Source: a virus. Taken from it: 50,276 nt of DNA. Positions 48,779 through 50,276 of the stretch are shown here, piece after piece. Position 1 is the stretch's first letter; every line of letters begins with the position of its first letter. Location of the stretch: positions 1 through 50,276 of the IMG/VR virus record IMGVR_UViG_3300047201_000026; one strand, 5' to 3'. Position numbers and translations under genes: made by a program. The notes beneath the pieces are model-generated. The model did not search any database, had not been told where the DNA came from, and saw only the letters and a list, made by a program, of their open reading frames with translations.

Positions 48779-49038
48779 ACTTCCTCCATGAATTTATCCC
48801 TGAATCCATTGGCCGATGCTATGATGCCTCCCTCTATTGCCTCATTGTTAGGCGGTGGGTCTTCCTTGTTTCCACTGTATGTCTTGCATTCGTTTCCCCA
48901 TACCCATACACTGTATTGTTCTCCGGCAACCAGGGCAACGGGTATCCCCTTGTGCATGAAGTGTATATACCACGAGAATAAATCTTCATCCAGTTCGCTG
49001 TAGCGCGTATACCGATAATAGGGATACTTGCGCTTCAT
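48775..49038 (-). CDS. Hypothetical protein, 87 aa
   Basis: A Tyr- and Trp-rich protein (MKRKYPYYRYTRYSELDED...) with a central beta segment and a polar, Pro/Asn-rich part near 60-70. GGGGGGAG precedes the ATG, and both ends overlap neighbours. No recognised family. Confidence 0.72.
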   Translation of the reverse strand: MKRKYPYYRYTRYSELDEDLFSWYIHFMHKGIPVALVAGEQYSVWVWGNECKTYSGNKEDPPPNNEAIEGGIIASANGFRDKFMEEV

Positions 49039-49412
49039 ATCTCCCCCCTGGGCTTAAAGTTCCAGATATGGTTGCAGTACAGATCAAACGCAACCTCTAC
49101 GTCACATTGCTTCAACTGGCTTGACTGTATCAATGCTGCCACGATAGATGCTGCACCATTCTTGGCATTGAGTATACGCATACTCTCGGCCTTATGCAAT
49201 TCATTGTCGGCAATGACGGCGGAACGTGATGGTTTGGGTTCAGCCGTAGGAACAGCATTCGCTGGTTCCGTTTTGGGAAAATCTAACCATATGGTATGAT
49301 CCTGTACACCGCTTTCGCACTTCCAGAATGCATTATATGGTTTGCTTGTCTTCTTGCTGACACCCGCCGGTATCAATGACATCTTCTTGTTACACTTTGG
49401 ACAAAATTCCAT
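49035..49412 (-). CDS. Zinc-ribbon protein with linker and helical domain, 125 aa
   Basis: The N-terminus MEFCPKCNKKMSL... with a second Cys near 32 (WKCESG) suggests a small zinc-binding domain like those of single-strand-binding helpers. A Pro/Ala-rich linker (about 47-65) and a helical C-terminal domain follow. Immediately upstream of the exonuclease, so a recombination role is plausible but unproven. Confidence 0.65.
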   Translation of the reverse strand: MEFCPKCNKKMSLIPAGVSKKTSKPYNAFWKCESGVQDHTIWLDFPKTEPANAVPTAEPKPSRSAVIADNELHKAESMRILNAKNGAASIVAALIQSSQLKQCDVEVAFDLYCNHIWNFKPRGEI

Positions 49413-49424
49413 GTTATTCCCTCC

Positions 49425-50153
49425 TTATTCCCTGCGTTGCTTGGGTGGATTTATTTCCTTTTTTAACTTGTGTATTTCCAGTAAATGTTCAAAAACACAC
49501 CAATATTTTAATAATTCTTTACTGGATTTGGACATAACTTCAAATTCCTTACCTTCTGTCTTGCTTATATGTAATATCTTGAAGTCGGGCCATGTAGCCA
49601 GGGTGCGCCAATCCCAATCATACATCTCGTCCATGTTCTCATAATCAAGTCGCAGTAGAGCTGCCGCCTGTATCCAGTGTTCATCATATACCCCAACGCT
49701 GGACTTCCAATCAAGAATGGTTACACGTCCATCCAACAGACACTTGATATCCCGTGTACCCCCATATCCATATATCTCGGCAACAAGGGGGCGCTCAACG
49801 TCCATAACGGTAAGATCATGCTCAGATTTCCAGAGCAGAAACTTATTAAAACAGTGCAATCCCACATCTATCTGATTGCTGCTAAAATCAGACAGATCCG
49901 GCTCTTCTTTGGCAAGGTGACAGTCAACCAGGAAATGCACCAAGCTACCAATATCTCCAGCTTCCACCAATACTTTGTTGGGATCACGTCCGGCGGTTGC
50001 CTCCTTCCGTGCCCACCCTATCAATGCACCCTTGTTCCAGCCCAGATTGTTGCCGATGATAGTAGTAACACCGTCAACAATTGATCCATCAGATAGGGAA
50101 TAAATCTGGTGTGCCTTGGTTTTATCGTATTTACGCTTTGCGTCCTTATCCAT
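49425..50153 (-). CDS. PD-(D/E)XK exonuclease
   Basis: A 242-residue nuclease of the Cas4/RecB/lambda-exonuclease-like superfamily. The catalytic pattern is visible: a Glu in VERPLVAEI, the Asp of GGTRDIKC, the LDWKSS motif (D then K two residues on) and a later Q (WIQAAAL). It probably resects DNA ends in recombination or replication. Start 50153 has GGAGG 8 bases upstream; the frame is also open from an ATG at 50168 with GGAG. Adjacent to a zinc-ribbon protein. Confidence 0.85.
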   Translation of the reverse strand: MDKDAKRKYDKTKAHQIYSLSDGSIVDGVTTIIGNNLGWNKGALIGWARKEATAGRDPNKVLVEAGDIGSLVHFLVDCHLAKEEPDLSDFSSNQIDVGLHCFNKFLLWKSEHDLTVMDVERPLVAEIYGYGGTRDIKCLLDGRVTILDWKSSVGVYDEHWIQAAALLRLDYENMDEMYDWDWRTLATWPDFKILHISKTEGKEFEVMSKSSKELLKYWCVFEHLLEIHKLKKEINPPKQRRE

Positions 50154-50276
50154 TATTTTATCCTCCATGCGCTTCTCCCCCTACTCCTCTTTTTCAGGGT
50201 TGTCAAGCATTATTTTCAAATCTTTCAACCCTTCTTGTACTATCTTATGCAATCTTTGCCGCAAATACCAGTATCC
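50063..50276. repeat. Terminal direct repeat, right copy
   Basis: Identical to 1-214 except C at 50170 where the left copy has T at 108. The single difference falls two bases upstream of an alternative exonuclease start, which could reflect natural variation in the sampled population or a sequencing error. Confidence 0.95.
50181..50276 (-). CDS. Small hypothetical protein, C-terminal part (duplicate of 119-277)
   Basis: This is the 3' end of the 52-residue gene described at 119-277, present again because of the terminal repeat. It runs off the right edge, and its stop at 50181 lies 12 bases from the longer exonuclease start. It is not a separate gene. Confidence 0.8.
   Translation of the reverse strand, partial: GYWYLRQRLHKIVQEGLKDLKIMLDNPEKEE

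Noticed and set aside
1-50276. CRISPR array, insertion sequence or rRNA
   Set aside because: No regularly spaced short repeats, no transposase and no rRNA sequence were seen anywhere.

Overview
The window is a tailed double-stranded DNA phage genome (Caudoviricetes), apparently complete and with podovirus-like architecture. The first 214 bases recur at the very end (1-214 = 50063-50276, one mismatch). The contig therefore closes into a circle of about 50,062 bp, or represents a terminally redundant or circularly permuted molecule. The genome has no integrase, no recognisable repressor, no DNA polymerase, no tail-tube protein and no tape-measure protein. It does have a large portal, a head-tail connector, a tail nozzle-like protein and very large internal-virion-type proteins. 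This suggests a short-tailed, probably lytic phage that relies on host replication enzymes. The host cannot be named from the sequence. It uses strong Shine-Dalgarno sites and Sec-type signal peptides.

Layout. (1) A leftward (minus) operon starts at a sigma70-like promoter near 3088-3116. It runs through small early genes to position 1 and, across the circle junction, continues from 50276 down to 43788. It carries a PD-(D/E)XK exonuclease, several zinc-ribbon and small membrane proteins, a family 2 glycosyltransferase, a truncated terminase-like fragment, and a tRNA-Leu-like RNA element whose tRNA core is aberrant. Genes are packed with ATGA overlaps. (2) A 0.5-kb divergent control region (3063-3559) is full of short palindromes. 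(3) A rightward early block (3560-8632) encodes a VRR-NUC nuclease, a RecA/AAA-type helicase or initiator with a hairpin-rich linker, a metallophosphoesterase, a SprT-like metalloprotein and a sigma-like factor. (4) After a 160-bp promoter-sized gap come a likely lysis module (8796-11170), terminase, portal, scaffold-like protein and capsid, with the capsid gene flanked by two pairs of duplicated genes. A TPR-bearing glycosyltransferase, connector and nozzle, and a set of ejection-type proteins (25060-31477) follow.

(5) The last 12 kb of the rightward operon (31495-43631) is the most unusual part. It holds seven consecutive large genes for fibre- or adhesin-like proteins, and every one begins with a Sec-type signal peptide. 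Together with the product of 24152 and some smaller products, a large share of the genome is predicted to leave the cytoplasm. This is odd for virion fibres, which are assembled in the cytoplasm.

Working model (inference). Host RNA polymerase fires the two divergent early promoters. The 8105-8632 sigma-like factor then helps switch to the late rightward operon, which builds the head, the short tail and the exported adhesin set. A bidirectional-terminator-like hairpin (43648-43686) separates the two converging transcription units.
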